Below, in pieces: positions 50,890-58,557 of a stretch of 64,000 nt of DNA. The position numbers were made by a program, and so were the translations under genes. Below the pieces are notes generated by a model, which was not told the origin of the DNA, searched no databases, and saw only the letters and a list, made by a program, of their open reading frames with translations. How positions within the stretch are numbered: position 1 is the stretch's first letter; every line of letters begins with the position of its first letter. This DNA comes from Promicromonospora soli (GTDB lineage Bacteria; Actinomycetota; Actinomycetes; Actinomycetales; Cellulomonadaceae): positions 605,898 to 669,897 of the forward strand of contig NZ_BNAS01000001.1 of assembly GCF_014653785.1 (NCBI RefSeq), in the 5' to 3' direction.

Positions 50890-50999
50890 GCACACGCGAC
50901 GGCTGATTCCGAGGGCTGAGGCAGTTCGTTCCGGGCCGGCCCGTAGTCGCCACAGCGGGCTTGATCCCACCTGACGACGACGGTATGGCCCAAATGTCG

Positions 51000-51013
51000 T
51001 GTGAGCGCTAACA
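51000..51013 (+). promoter_or_regulatory. LacI-family operator before the GH127 gene
   Basis: TGTGAGCGCTAACA is one base from the symmetric TGTTAGCGCTAACA, a form used by LacI-type repressors of polysaccharide genes in actinobacteria. It lies 94 bp before the chosen start. No lacI-type gene is adjacent. Confidence 0.6.
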
Positions 51014-51106
51014 TCCGCTATTGGAGCTCGACGCAGCGCTCCAGCGTCCGTCTCGGGACGCCAGCGGCGTATGAGGATCCGGTCCTGCCGCTCATCTGGA
51101 GGTTCG

Positions 51107-53881
51107 ATGAAGAACTGTCAGCACTCCGCCCCACCCTTGTCCGCCATGGCGTCCCTGGACGTGCGCCGGCGCACCGTGCTCCGCGGGGCCGCCGTCGCCG
51201 GGGCCGCAGCCGCCGTCGGCCCGGCTCTCCTGTCGGCCCCTACGGCGTCCGCAGTCATCCCACCTGCGCGCGGCGAGGTTGGTGCCGCGGCGTCGGAGTT
51301 CACGCTGGGCCAGGTCCGGCTCACGGCCAGCCGCTGGATGGACAACCAGAACCGCACGCTGTCCTACCTGCGCTTCGTGGACGTCGACCGGCTGCTGTAC
51401 AACTTCCGCGCCAACCACGGGCTGTCGACCGGCGGCGCCGCGGCACTGGGCGGGTGGGAGGCGCCGGACTTCCCCTTCCGCACGCACAGCCAGGGCCACT
51501 TCCTGTCGGCGTGGGCGCAGGCGTGGGCAGTGCTCGGGGACACGGTGTGCCGCGACAAGGCCGCCTACATGGTTGCCGAGCTGGCCAAGTGTCAGGCGAA
51601 CAACGCCGCCCGCGACTTCGCCGCGGGCTACCTGTCAGGCTTCCCCGAGTCGGACATCGGCGTCGCGGAGACGGGCACCGGCAACGGCAACGTCCCGTAC
51701 TACTCGCTGCACAAGACGCTCGCGGGCCTGCTCGACGTGTGGCGGTACATGGAGAACACACAGGCACGCGACGTGCTCCTGCGGATGGCCGCGTGGGTCG
51801 ACACCCGCACGGCCCGGCTGACGACCGCGCAGATGCAGACCACGCTGAGGATCGAGTTCGGCGGCATGAACGCGGTGCTTGCGGACCTGCACTTCATGAC
51901 CAACGACGCCCGCTGGCTGACCGTTGCCCAGCGGTTCGACCACGCCGCCGTGTTCGACCCGCTCGCAAACAACTCCGACCAGCTCGCGGGGCTGCACGCC
52001 AACACCCAGGTGCCCAAGTGGATCGGCGCCGCGCGCGAGTACAAGGCGACGGGCACCGCGCGGTACCGGGACATCGCCCGCAACGCCTGGGCGATCACGG
52101 TCGGCGCGCACACGTACGCCATCGGGGGCAACAGCCAGGACGAGCACTTCCGGGCACCGAACGCGATCTCCACGTTCCTGAGCAACGACGCCTGCGAGCA
52201 GTGCAACACGTACAACATGCTCAAGCTCACGCGCGAGCTGTGGTTGCTCGATGCGGAAAACGCCGGGTACTTCGACTACTACGAGCGCGCCCTGCTCAAC
52301 CACCTCATCGGGGCGCAGAACGCCGCCGACGCACACGGTCACGTCACGTACTTCACCCCGCTGCAGCCCGGCGGCCGGCGCGGCGTCGGCCCGAAGTGGG
52401 GTGGCGGTACGTGGAGCACCGACTACGCCTCCTTCTGGTGCTGCCAGGGCACCGGCCTCGAGACCAACACGAAGCTCATGGACTCGATCTACTTCCGCTC
52501 GGGCACCACGCTCACGGTGAACCTGTTCATGCCATCGGTCCTGACGTGGACCGAGCGGGGTATCACGGTCACCCAGACGACGTCGTACCCGGTCAGCGAC
52601 ACCACCACGCTCACCGTGACCGGCTCGGTCAGCGGCTCGTGGGCCCTGCGTGTGCGCATCCCGGCGTGGGCGACCGGGGCGACGGTCGCCGTGAACGGCG
52701 TGGCGCAGTCCATCGCGACCACACCCGGCACGTACGCGACGCTGACTCGGTCCTGGACCTCGGGTGACACCGTCACGGTCCGGCTGCCCATGGCGGTGCG
52801 GGTCGAGTCGTCGAACGACAACCCGAACGTCGCCGCGATCTTCTACGGACCGGTCGTCCTGGCCGGCAACTACGGCAGCAGCAGCCTGTCGGGTCCTCCG
52901 GCCCTCACGGCCTCCTCGGTGACCCGCACCAGCAGCAGCTCGCTCGCGTTCACCGCGACCGCGAACGGCACAGACGTCAACCTCGGGCCGTTCTACGACG
53001 CGCACGGCTTCAACTACACGGTGTACTGGTCGGTCAACGGTTCGGGCGCTGCTGGCTCCCCGTTCCGGCTGTTCAACGTCGCGAGCGGCATGGTGCTCGG
53101 CATCCAGAACGCGTCGACCGCGGACGGCGCCCTTGCGCTGCAGTGGGACGACAACGGCACGACGGACCACGACTGGGTGCCCGTCGTCTCGGGCACGTCG
53201 GTCAAGCTGCGCTGCGTGAACAGCGGCAAGGTGCTCGGCGTGGAGAACATGTCCACGGCTGACGGCGCGCGCGTCCTGCAGTGGGGCGACACGGGTACCG
53301 CCGACCACCTCTGGACGATCCTCGACAACGGCGACGGCACGCACCGGGTGCGCAACAACCACACGACCAAACTGCTCGGCACCGCGAGCGGCTCGACGGC
53401 CCGGGGCGCCCAGGTCGTGATGGACCCGGACAACGGCTCGGCGGACAACCGGTGGCGGTTCGTCCCGACGGGCGCCCGGCGGATCCAGAATGTCAACAGT
53501 GGCCAGGTGCTCGGAGTGACCGGCATGTCCACCGCCGACGGCGCGCTCGTGATCCAGTGGGGCGACACGGGTACCGCCGACCACCTGTGGACCGCCGTCG
53601 TCGGCACCAACGGGTACTTCCGGCTGCGCAACCAGCACACGGGCAAGGTCCTCGCGGTGGAGTCCGGCGGCACGGCCAACGGCACCCGCGCCGTGCAGAC
53701 GACCGACACCGGGGCCACGAGCCAGCAGTGGCGGCTCCGGTACACATCCGGTGAGACGTTCCGAATCCAGGCTGCAGGCGGGCGCGTTCTTGGCGTCCTG
53801 AACATGTCGACCGCTCAGGGCGCGCAGGTGCTCGTCTGGGACGACAACGGCACGAACGACCATCTCTGGCGCTTCGTGTGA
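51107..53881 (+). CDS. secreted GH127-type beta-L-arabinofuranosidase with ricin-like repeats
   Basis: A 924-residue secreted glycoside hydrolase. A twin-arginine signal (DVRRRTVLRGAAVAGAAAAV) leads to the catalytic domain (about 60-580) with the GH127 zinc/cysteine set: Glu364 and Cys366 in CEQCNTYNMLKL, and Cys445-Cys446 in FWCCQGTG, the latter pair containing the nucleophile in characterised enzymes. A beta-sandwich (about 470-640) follows. The C-terminal ~270 residues hold at least five ricin-type repeats (SGKVLGVENMSTADGA, ADHLW). Two repeats are nearly identical in DNA (around 53280 and 53553), so recombination between them is possible. It should release arabinose from plant glycans. 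ATG 51107 follows GGAGG. A LacI-type operator stands upstream. Confidence 0.88.
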   Translation: MKNCQHSAPPLSAMASLDVRRRTVLRGAAVAGAAAAVGPALLSAPTASAVIPPARGEVGAAASEFTLGQVRLTASRWMDNQNRTLSYLRFVDVDRLLYNFRANHGLSTGGAAALGGWEAPDFPFRTHSQGHFLSAWAQAWAVLGDTVCRDKAAYMVAELAKCQANNAARDFAAGYLSGFPESDIGVAETGTGNGNVPYYSLHKTLAGLLDVWRYMENTQARDVLLRMAAWVDTRTARLTTAQMQTTLRIEFGGMNAVLADLHFMTNDARWLTVAQRFDHAAVFDPLANNSDQLAGLHANTQVPKWIGAAREYKATGTARYRDIARNAWAITVGAHTYAIGGNSQDEHFRAPNAISTFLSNDACEQCNTYNMLKLTRELWLLDAENAGYFDYYERALLNHLIGAQNAADAHGHVTYFTPLQPGGRRGVGPKWGGGTWSTDYASFWCCQGTGLETNTKLMDSIYFRSGTTLTVNLFMPSVLTWTERGITVTQTTSYPVSDTTTLTVTGSVSGSWALRVRIPAWATGATVAVNGVAQSIATTPGTYATLTRSWTSGDTVTVRLPMAVRVESSNDNPNVAAIFYGPVVLAGNYGSSSLSGPPALTASSVTRTSSSSLAFTATANGTDVNLGPFYDAHGFNYTVYWSVNGSGAAGSPFRLFNVASGMVLGIQNASTADGALALQWDDNGTTDHDWVPVVSGTSVKLRCVNSGKVLGVENMSTADGARVLQWGDTGTADHLWTILDNGDGTHRVRNNHTTKLLGTASGSTARGAQVVMDPDNGSADNRWRFVPTGARRIQNVNSGQVLGVTGMSTADGALVIQWGDTGTADHLWTAVVGTNGYFRLRNQHTGKVLAVESGGTANGTRAVQTTDTGATSQQWRLRYTSGETFRIQAAGGRVLGVLNMSTAQGAQVLVWDDNGTNDHLWRFV

Positions 53882-53887
53882 GCCTGC

Positions 53888-53925
53888 CCGTGAGGCCCTC
53901 GACCCCACGGTCGGGGGCCTCACGG
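53888..53925 (+). terminator. terminator after the GH127 gene
   Basis: CCGTGAGGCCC (53888-53898) and GGGCCTCACGG (53915-53925) with inner pairing TCGACC/GGTCGG; starts 7 bp after the stop. Confidence 0.8.
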
Positions 53926-54041
53926 CCGCCCAGCAACGCGACGAAGCTCACTGATCCATGCCCCGGGCGATCTCCGGGTTGCGGACCAAGCAGCCAGGAA
54001 GCGGGCTCAGCGGGCCGGCTGATCAGGTCAGAGGCTCGAAA

Positions 54042-54071
54042 GCGGACGAGCCGGTCTGTACGCCGGGTTCT
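54042..54071 (-). other. rnpB 3'-end copy, outermost (putative att site 1)
   Basis: All 30 bases are identical to 59792-59821, the 3' end of the RNase P RNA gene, in the same orientation. The rest of rnpB is absent. It is the leftmost of four such copies and marks the probable outer end of the integrated region. Confidence 0.75.
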
Positions 54072-54142
54072 CCCGCACCGATGAGTTTCCCGCGCCGTGC
54101 CGGTCTCTGCACTCGAGACCGACTGACGGAAGGCATGGAGCC

Positions 54143-54706
54143 ATGCGGAAACTGCTCTACGGCATGAACCTGACCCTGGATGGCTACATCGCCGCGCCCG
54201 GCGACGACATCGGCTGGGGCGGGTCGAGCGACGAGCTGTTCCAGTGGTGGCTCGACCAGGAGCGGGCGATCGGGCTGTTCTTGTACGGGCGCAAGCTGTG
54301 GGAGATCATGAGTTCCCACTGGCCGACCGGCGACCAGCAGCCGGGCGCCACCCCGGCGCAGATCGAGTTCGCGCGGAACTGGCGGGACACGCCGAAGGTG
54401 GTGTTCTCGTCGACGACCGACAAGGTCGACTGGAACACTCGCCTGGTCGCCGGCGACGCGGTCGCGGAGATCACCCGACTCAAGGCCGAGGACGGTGGGC
54501 CGATGAGGGTCGGTGGCGCGACGCTCGCCGGGGCGGCCATGCGGGCCGGGCTGATCGACGAGTACGCGATCGTCACCCATCCGGTCCTGGTGGGCGGCGG
54601 CACACCGTTTTTCACCGCGCTGGACAGCTGGGTGAACCTGAACCTGGTGGAGACGCGGACGTTTCCCGGCGGTGTGGTCCTGAACAGGTACGAGACCAGG
54701 CGCTGA
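54143..54706 (+). CDS. dihydrofolate reductase-family (RibD C-terminal type) protein
   Basis: A 187-residue reductase-like protein of the DHFR/RibD_C superfamily: RKLLYGMNLTLDGYIAAPGD at the N-terminus, FLYGRKLWEIMSSHW, KVVFSSTTDKVDWNTRLV and DEYAIVTHPVLVGGGTPFF. Such proteins bind NADPH but are not true folate reductases (no folate-binding Asp/Glu in the usual place), and their substrates are unknown. It is the first gene of the cassette bounded by rnpB-like sites 1 and 2. ATG 54143 follows GGAAGG within about 8 bp. The cassette setting suggests horizontal gain; similar genes are common accessory genes in actinobacteria. Confidence 0.85.
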   Translation: MRKLLYGMNLTLDGYIAAPGDDIGWGGSSDELFQWWLDQERAIGLFLYGRKLWEIMSSHWPTGDQQPGATPAQIEFARNWRDTPKVVFSSTTDKVDWNTRLVAGDAVAEITRLKAEDGGPMRVGGATLAGAAMRAGLIDEYAIVTHPVLVGGGTPFFTALDSWVNLNLVETRTFPGGVVLNRYETRR

Positions 54707-54767
54707 GCGCGATTTTTCCGCGAGGGGCCCCTGATGGCCTACCGGCCCCGTCCGCTAACCTCCCGCT

Positions 54768-54827
54768 ATGACAGACGGAACGGGCCCTGAAAGCGAGCCA
54801 ATGACGGGCACCGGATGGGTCCGATGA
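54768..54827 (+). CDS. 19-codon leader peptide, coupled to next gene
   Basis: MTDGTGPESEPMTGTGWVR then TGA. The stop overlaps ATG 54824 of the membrane-protein gene as ATGA, the usual sign of translational coupling. No independent evidence for its expression, and it may instead be the separated start of a longer ancestral protein. Confidence 0.35.
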   Translation: MTDGTGPESEPMTGTGWVR

Positions 54828-55246
54828 CCTTCCGCTTCCCCTCCGAGAGCCCGGCTGAGACTGCGGCCTACCACAGGCGCCTACGGGCCCAGGGCACGTT
54901 CATCCTCTCGATCGCTTTCGTCCTGTTCTTCGCGATCACAGGCATGCCGTGGTGGTGGGTCGGGATCGTTACCGCGCTCTCCGGCGCCTCAGGCATCCCG
55001 ACGTTCACGGTCCTGATCACTGAGCGACGCTGGGCACGCGACCTGGCCCGCGTGGGAGCCCGACTCCGCCCCCGCCTGATCGCACTTGGGTTCGCCTACG
55101 GAGCCGCGATCCTGCTGCAGGGAATCGTCGGCGTGACACTCGGCACCTGGCCTGCGACAGCCCTTGCACCTGTGGCCTTCGCCGTCGAATTCCTCATCGC
55201 ACGGGAACGCCTCGGCACGCTGGCAACAGACGCGGACAAGCGGTAG
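54824..55246 (+). CDS. small integral membrane protein, unknown
   Basis: A 140-residue protein I do not recognise. From ATG 54824 it begins MTFRFPSESPAETAAYHRRL, then has hydrophobic segments at about residues 25-43 (TFILSIAFVLFFAITGMPWW), 45-63 (VGIVTALSGASGIPTFTVLI) and 90-130 (LIALGFAYGAAILLQGIVGV, then PATALAPVAFAVEFL), so three or four membrane helices. The C-terminus is short and charged. The start at 54815 would add three residues. The gene sits between the DHFR-like gene and repeat copy B, within cassette 1; a 19-codon reading frame overlaps its start. Confidence 0.55.
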   Translation: MTFRFPSESPAETAAYHRRLRAQGTFILSIAFVLFFAITGMPWWWVGIVTALSGASGIPTFTVLITERRWARDLARVGARLRPRLIALGFAYGAAILLQGIVGVTLGTWPATALAPVAFAVEFLIARERLGTLATDADKR

Positions 55247-55253
55247 GGCAAGA

Positions 55254-55610
55254 GCCTCCGGCGGGCACCCGGGAATCAAGAGGACCGAGGGAACTGCGGT
55301 GCCCCTGCCCCTCCGTCAACCATTGGCTTCACCGGGACCCTGACACCGAACCCGCCGGCAGTGCAACAGGTCCCGCCGACACCCAGCACCACCGCACCTG
55401 ACCATGACGGGCGAGACCTGTTGCACTGCCGGCAGAACCGACGTCCGAGACGTGCCCAGCGCAAACGGAGGACCGGGGACCCAGAGCTGGGAGTATGGCT
55501 GGGTCACAGACCCGCACTGGCGACCTGGGGACACGAGAGCTACACGGGAGCATGGGAAACGGCGGCAGACACTGCACAACGTCGTAAGACGAAATGCAGG
55601 TCAGCCGCCT
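55254..55610 (+). repeat. hairpin-rich repeat element, copy B
   Basis: Matches copy C (59397-59769) and inverted copy A (11387-11795). It begins GCCTCCGGCGGGCACC. A perfect 19-bp inverted repeat, GCCGGCAGTGCAACAGGTC (55354-55372) and 55415-55433, encloses 42 nt. ACAC repeats at 55531 and 55542 are spaced 11 bp. The end hairpin GGCGGC ... GCCGCC is followed by TTTTTT, so it could terminate transcription. It ends 22 bp before att site 2. No gene inside. Confidence 0.85.
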
Positions 55611-55632
55611 TTTTTGTTCCGACCGAGGTCGT

Positions 55633-55660
55633 GCGGACGAGCCGGTCTGTACGCCGGGTT
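55633..55660 (-). other. rnpB 3'-end copy (putative att site 2)
   Basis: 28 bases identical to the start of 59792-59821, same orientation. Identity with the rnpB locus also extends about 12 bases to the left (GACCGAGGTCGT), because copies B and C flank both sites. It is the junction between cassettes 1 and 2. Confidence 0.8.
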
Positions 55661-55777
55661 TCCCTGGCAGGTTTCACGGCCTGTCGGGGTACCCGGCGGA
55701 GACTGCCGAGAGCGTTGGAATTCTGCGGCTCGCGAGCGTTGGGGACCTTGAGGTCCGACGGCGCTTCGTGGGGCTCT

Positions 55778-55796
55778 TGCGGACTATCTGCGGACT
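55778..55796. other. direct repeats TGCGGACT spaced 11 bp (arm-type site candidate)
   Basis: TGCGGACT at 55778-55785 and 55789-55796. A 23-bp stretch including both (55774-55796) recurs exactly at 58231-58253. It lies 118 bp right of att site 2 and about 50 bp after a broken GTTGGAATTC palindrome (near 55722). The spacing of one helical turn fits accessory sites of a tyrosine integrase. Confidence 0.5.
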
Positions 55797-55899
55797 CGGC
55801 GCGGACTGGGCGGGGTTAGGGCGAACCCCTGAGACGTCCTGCGGTAGGCACCGGGTAATTCCGGTGCCTCGATGAACTACGAGCCCTAGATTGCGTTGC

Positions 55900-56823
55900 G
55901 TGAACCTCTCGCATCTCGGGACGCCGATCGGGCCGATGATCCGCGTCCACGGCGGGTTCGCCAACCGGATGTACCGGCTCGACACCGACCAGGGGTCGTT
56001 CGCGGTGAAGGAGCTCAACCTCGTGGACCGCCGCTGGACCTACCACGCCGAGGACGTGTTCAGGTTCGAGCGGGCGGCCTTCGCCGCCGGCATTCCGATG
56101 CCAGAGCCGATCTCGGCCAGCCACGACACGCTCGTACACCGGTGGGTCGAGGGAGAGAAGGTGCCCGAAGCGCCGGCGTCGGCGGCGTACGCGTTCGAGA
56201 TCGGTGAGATCCTCGCGCGCATCCACGCGCTCGACGTCGAGTGGACCGACGTGTCGGTCAAGGACCCGACGTCACGGGACTGGCCCGAGCTCGCCGAGCG
56301 GGCGGCGGCGACCGGACAGCCGTGGGCCGACGAGCTCGCCTCCCACGTCGAGACGTTCCTCGCGATTGCCCACTTCGTCGACACGTGCGAACGGCCAGGC
56401 CCCGTCGTGCTGACCCACAAGGACATCCAACCGTGGAACCTGCTCGCTCGAGCCGGTCGGCCGGTCCTGCTCGACTGGGAGCTCTCGGGGATGCTCGACC
56501 TGTCCGGTGAGCTCGGCTCGACCGCGCTGAGCCTCGCGAAAGGACCTGGCTTCGACAACATCGAGTCCACCATCTTCCGCTCGGTCCTCGACGGGTACGT
56601 CGCAGGGGGCGGGACGCTGCCGCCGTCCGGCCCAAGCTGGTTCGTCTTCATGATCGGCGGCTGGCTCGGGCACACGAGGTTTAACATCCTTCGCTGCCTC
56701 GCCGGTGCCGAGGCGAACACCGGTCCCGACCTCACGCAGTCGCACGAGTCCGCGCGGAACGGCATTCGCGGCCTCCCCGACATGTTCGGCCGACTTCCAG
56801 AACTCGAGGCGCTGCTCGTGTGA
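55900..56823 (+). CDS. APH-family phosphotransferase-like protein
   Basis: A 307-residue member of the aminoglycoside/choline kinase-like fold. The N-lobe contains HGGFANRMYRLDTDQGSFAV with the lysine in VKELNL; the catalytic loop is LTHKDIQPWNLL (family form HxDxxxxN, Asp and Asn retained), and the metal-binding Asp is in PVLLDWELSGML. The fold and active residues are intact, so it is probably an active small-molecule kinase; whether it confers antibiotic resistance cannot be said. GTG 55900 is chosen as start, with TTG 55891 and ATG 55936 as alternatives, and no clear ribosome site for any. It is the only gene of cassette 2. Confidence 0.75.
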   Translation: MNLSHLGTPIGPMIRVHGGFANRMYRLDTDQGSFAVKELNLVDRRWTYHAEDVFRFERAAFAAGIPMPEPISASHDTLVHRWVEGEKVPEAPASAAYAFEIGEILARIHALDVEWTDVSVKDPTSRDWPELAERAAATGQPWADELASHVETFLAIAHFVDTCERPGPVVLTHKDIQPWNLLARAGRPVLLDWELSGMLDLSGELGSTALSLAKGPGFDNIESTIFRSVLDGYVAGGGTLPPSGPSWFVFMIGGWLGHTRFNILRCLAGAEANTGPDLTQSHESARNGIRGLPDMFGRLPELEALLV

Positions 56824-56925
56824 CGGTGCCTCGTTTTCCGTGCTGGGTGCGCGGCGTAACGCGCGCGCTCCCGATCCCTCTCGGGGCGACGCCGCAGCAT
56901 GAATGCCCTGGTCAGGGCATTAAAA

Positions 56926-56955
56926 GCGGACGAGCCGGTCTGTACGCCGGGTTCT
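56926..56955 (-). other. rnpB 3'-end copy (putative att site 3)
   Basis: All 30 bases are identical to 59792-59821, same orientation. A small palindrome AATGCCCTG (56902-56910) with CAGGGCATT (56913-56921) lies directly left of it, perhaps the terminator of the APH-like gene. Junction between cassettes 2 and 3. Confidence 0.78.
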
Positions 56956-57094
56956 CCCGGAGGGTGTACCGGTATGTCTCGCGGTTGGTGTCCGACGAGT
57001 TGGTTGGGCACCGCGAGATCGTTGGAGTCTCGGGAATTCTTTGGGGTCGCAGCGCGGTGGTGAGGTTGGCGTCATACGGGCTCTGACGGCGTTC

Positions 57095-57114
57095 ATGTGT
57101 ACCCAATGTGTACC
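57095..57114. other. direct repeats ATGTGTACC spaced 11 bp (arm-type site candidate)
   Basis: ATGTGTACC at 57095-57103 and 57106-57114, 140 bp right of att site 3. A broken GTTGGA...GAATTC palindrome stands about 60 bp to the left, the same order as right of att site 2. The 397 bp from 56956 to 57352 otherwise hold only a hairpin and an unconvincing 82-codon frame. Confidence 0.45.
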
Positions 57115-57243
57115 GCTCGCCCGCAGTCGTCGCCGCCAACGTCGCCAGTAGGCTCTGCATGGTCCTCGCTCAAGGCGCGCTGGCTCCGGATGACCGCGCC
57201 CGATTGGAGAGGGTGGCAGCCCGTTCAAGCCGGGCCGAGTCCG

Positions 57244-57273
57244 GGGGCGCCCCGTCATCGCACGGGGCGCCCC
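57244..57273. terminator. perfect 12-bp hairpin
   Basis: GGGGCGCCCCGT (57244-57255) and ACGGGGCGCCCC (57262-57273), 6-nt loop, 79 bp before the next gene. It resembles a terminator of a gene that is no longer there. Confidence 0.5.
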
Positions 57274-57352
57274 AAGCCTTGGGTAGGCCCGGCAATTACC
57301 CGTCAACGACGGGTGACGATCAACGCACCAATGAGGCGGCTACGGTGCGCCC

Positions 57353-57739
57353 ATGAGTTACGACATCCTCGCGTTCGACCCGGCAGCGGTCGCCGACGCC
57401 GACTTCCCTGCGTGGTGGGAGGTGCAGTCGCAGTGGTCCGAGGACCACTCGTACGACGACCCAGATGTGACGACGGTGAATCTGCGGTCCTTCTACAACG
57501 AGCTGATCCAGACCTACCCGCCGATGAATGGTCCGGGCGCGCCGGCGTACGAGACCTGGCACAACGACATCGAGCTCGTAAGCCAGATGTCGGACTACAG
57601 CATCGGCACCTCGCTGGTCTACGGGGCGTTCTCCTGGAGCCAGGCACGGACGGCGCGAGCCACCTTCACCGCGCTGGCTGCCAAGCACGGAGTGGCTGTC
57701 GCCATGGTCAGCGACGACGGATCGATCCTGCGGCCGTGA
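57353..57739 (+). CDS. conserved hypothetical protein
   Basis: A 128-residue soluble, acidic protein beginning MSYDILAFDPAAVADADFPA, with WWEVQSQWSEDHSYDDPDVT, PAYETWHNDIELVSQMSDYS and a C-terminal Rossmann-like strand-helix (HGVAVAMVSDDGSIL). Proteins starting MxYDIxxFDP occur in many actinobacteria and their phages; function unknown. The ATG at 57353 is well placed at the start of similarity. Its stop overlaps the start of the next gene by one base (TGATG), so the two are coupled. First gene of cassette 3. Confidence 0.65.
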   Translation: MSYDILAFDPAAVADADFPAWWEVQSQWSEDHSYDDPDVTTVNLRSFYNELIQTYPPMNGPGAPAYETWHNDIELVSQMSDYSIGTSLVYGAFSWSQARTARATFTALAAKHGVAVAMVSDDGSILRP

Positions 57740-58065
57740 TGGAAGCCCGCCCGCAGATTGTGTGCCTGTGCGGCTCGACTCGATTCGCTGAGCAGTTCCG
57801 CGCGGTGAATCGTGACCTGACTCTCGCCGGGGCAATCGTCGTCGCACCCGCTGAGTTCGAGCACGCCGGCGACCAGATCACCGACGAACAGAACGCTGCG
57901 CTCGGCAAGCTGCACTTCGCGAAGATCGACCTTGCCGACCGCGTCATGGTGGTCAACCCGGGTGGGTACATCGGGGAGGCCACGCGACGTGAGATCCGGT
58001 ACGCCCACGAGACCGGAAAGCCGGTGGAGTACACCGACGCCCTCGACGGCGTCATCAACCCCTGA
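57739..58065 (+). CDS. nucleoside 2-deoxyribosyltransferase-like protein
   Basis: A 108-residue protein with the fold of nucleoside 2-deoxyribosyltransferases and related nucleotide-binding proteins: IVCLCGSTRFAEQF at the N-terminus (phosphate-binding turn), KIDLADRVMVVNPGGYIGEA (NxGGYxGE) and ATRREIRYAHETGKPVEYTD. Short versions like this are typical of actinobacterial accessory and phage DNA, where they may process nucleotides. It shares one base with the preceding gene's stop and probably forms a two-gene unit with it. The catalytic Glu (GE) is present. Confidence 0.7.
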   Translation: MEARPQIVCLCGSTRFAEQFRAVNRDLTLAGAIVVAPAEFEHAGDQITDEQNAALGKLHFAKIDLADRVMVVNPGGYIGEATRREIRYAHETGKPVEYTDALDGVINP

Positions 58066-58160
58066 CCACGCTGGTCCGCGCAGAGTCCCTTATCGCCATC
58101 GACGCCGGCGACAGTTCGTGGATCGCAGTCCGGCCCACCGGCATGTCTGACAAACGCGAC

Positions 58161-58200
58161 AACGGCCGAGAACGTTGGAATTCCAACGTTCCCGGCCGTT
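58161..58200. repeat. 40-bp palindrome with GTTGGAATTCCAAC core
   Basis: Arms AACGGCCGaGAACGTTGGAA and TTCCAACGTTCcCGGCCGTT meet at 58180/58181 with a single mismatched pair. Same core as 14156-14189. Possible terminator for the gene pair ending at 58065, but its repeated position about 35-50 bp before 11-bp-spaced repeats suggests an integration-site component. Confidence 0.75.
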
Positions 58201-58234
58201 GGTCGTGTTGGGGTCGGGGCTGGTGCGGACCTCT

Positions 58235-58253
58235 TGCGGACTATCTGCGGACT
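58235..58253. other. second TGCGGACT pair spaced 11 bp
   Basis: TGCGGACT at 58235-58242 and 58246-58253, identical over 23 bp to 55774-55796 and again preceded by a GTTGGAATTC palindrome. No rnpB-like core lies nearby, so this may be a remnant of another junction. The remaining bases to 58500 contain no gene I can support. Confidence 0.45.
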
Positions 58254-58507
58254 GCGATCGCGTCGTCAATCCTTGGTGGTGCCCGGGGCTCATGCGGACT
58301 TCCGGTCGGTTATCCCTGCGTTGACTGGCAAGGTCACCTTCCAACCCACGATCCGCCCGAAGATGAGGCAGCCATCGTGGAGTTGACCTCTACTAGATCA
58401 AGGCGCGCCGCCGGGCGCCGGGTGAAGGGCCCCCAAGGGCGCGGCGGGCGCGGGCGCCCTTGCGCCTCCCCCACCCGGCACCTCCGGCGCTCACCCCACA
58501 CATGACG

Positions 58508-58541
58508 AAGACGGTCCTGGATCACTCGCCAGGACCGTCTT
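58508..58541 (-). terminator. 13-bp stem terminator
   Basis: AAGACGGTCCTGG (58508-58520) and CCAGGACCGTCTT (58529-58541), perfect, 8-nt loop, starting 16 bp beyond the stop of the minus-strand gene at 58558. T-rich on both sides (TTCGTT on the + strand). Confidence 0.75.
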
Positions 58542-58557
58542 TCGTTGCTCAAAGCTA

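Noticed and set aside
53041-53881. regular repeats suggesting a CRISPR array or minisatellite
   Set aside because: They are the DNA of protein-level ricin-type repeats in frame with the GH127 enzyme.
57108-57356. 82-codon frame ending ATGA over the start of 57353
   Set aside because: The overlap looks like coupling, but a perfect 12-bp terminator-like hairpin lies inside the frame, there is no ribosome site, and the residues are low-complexity.
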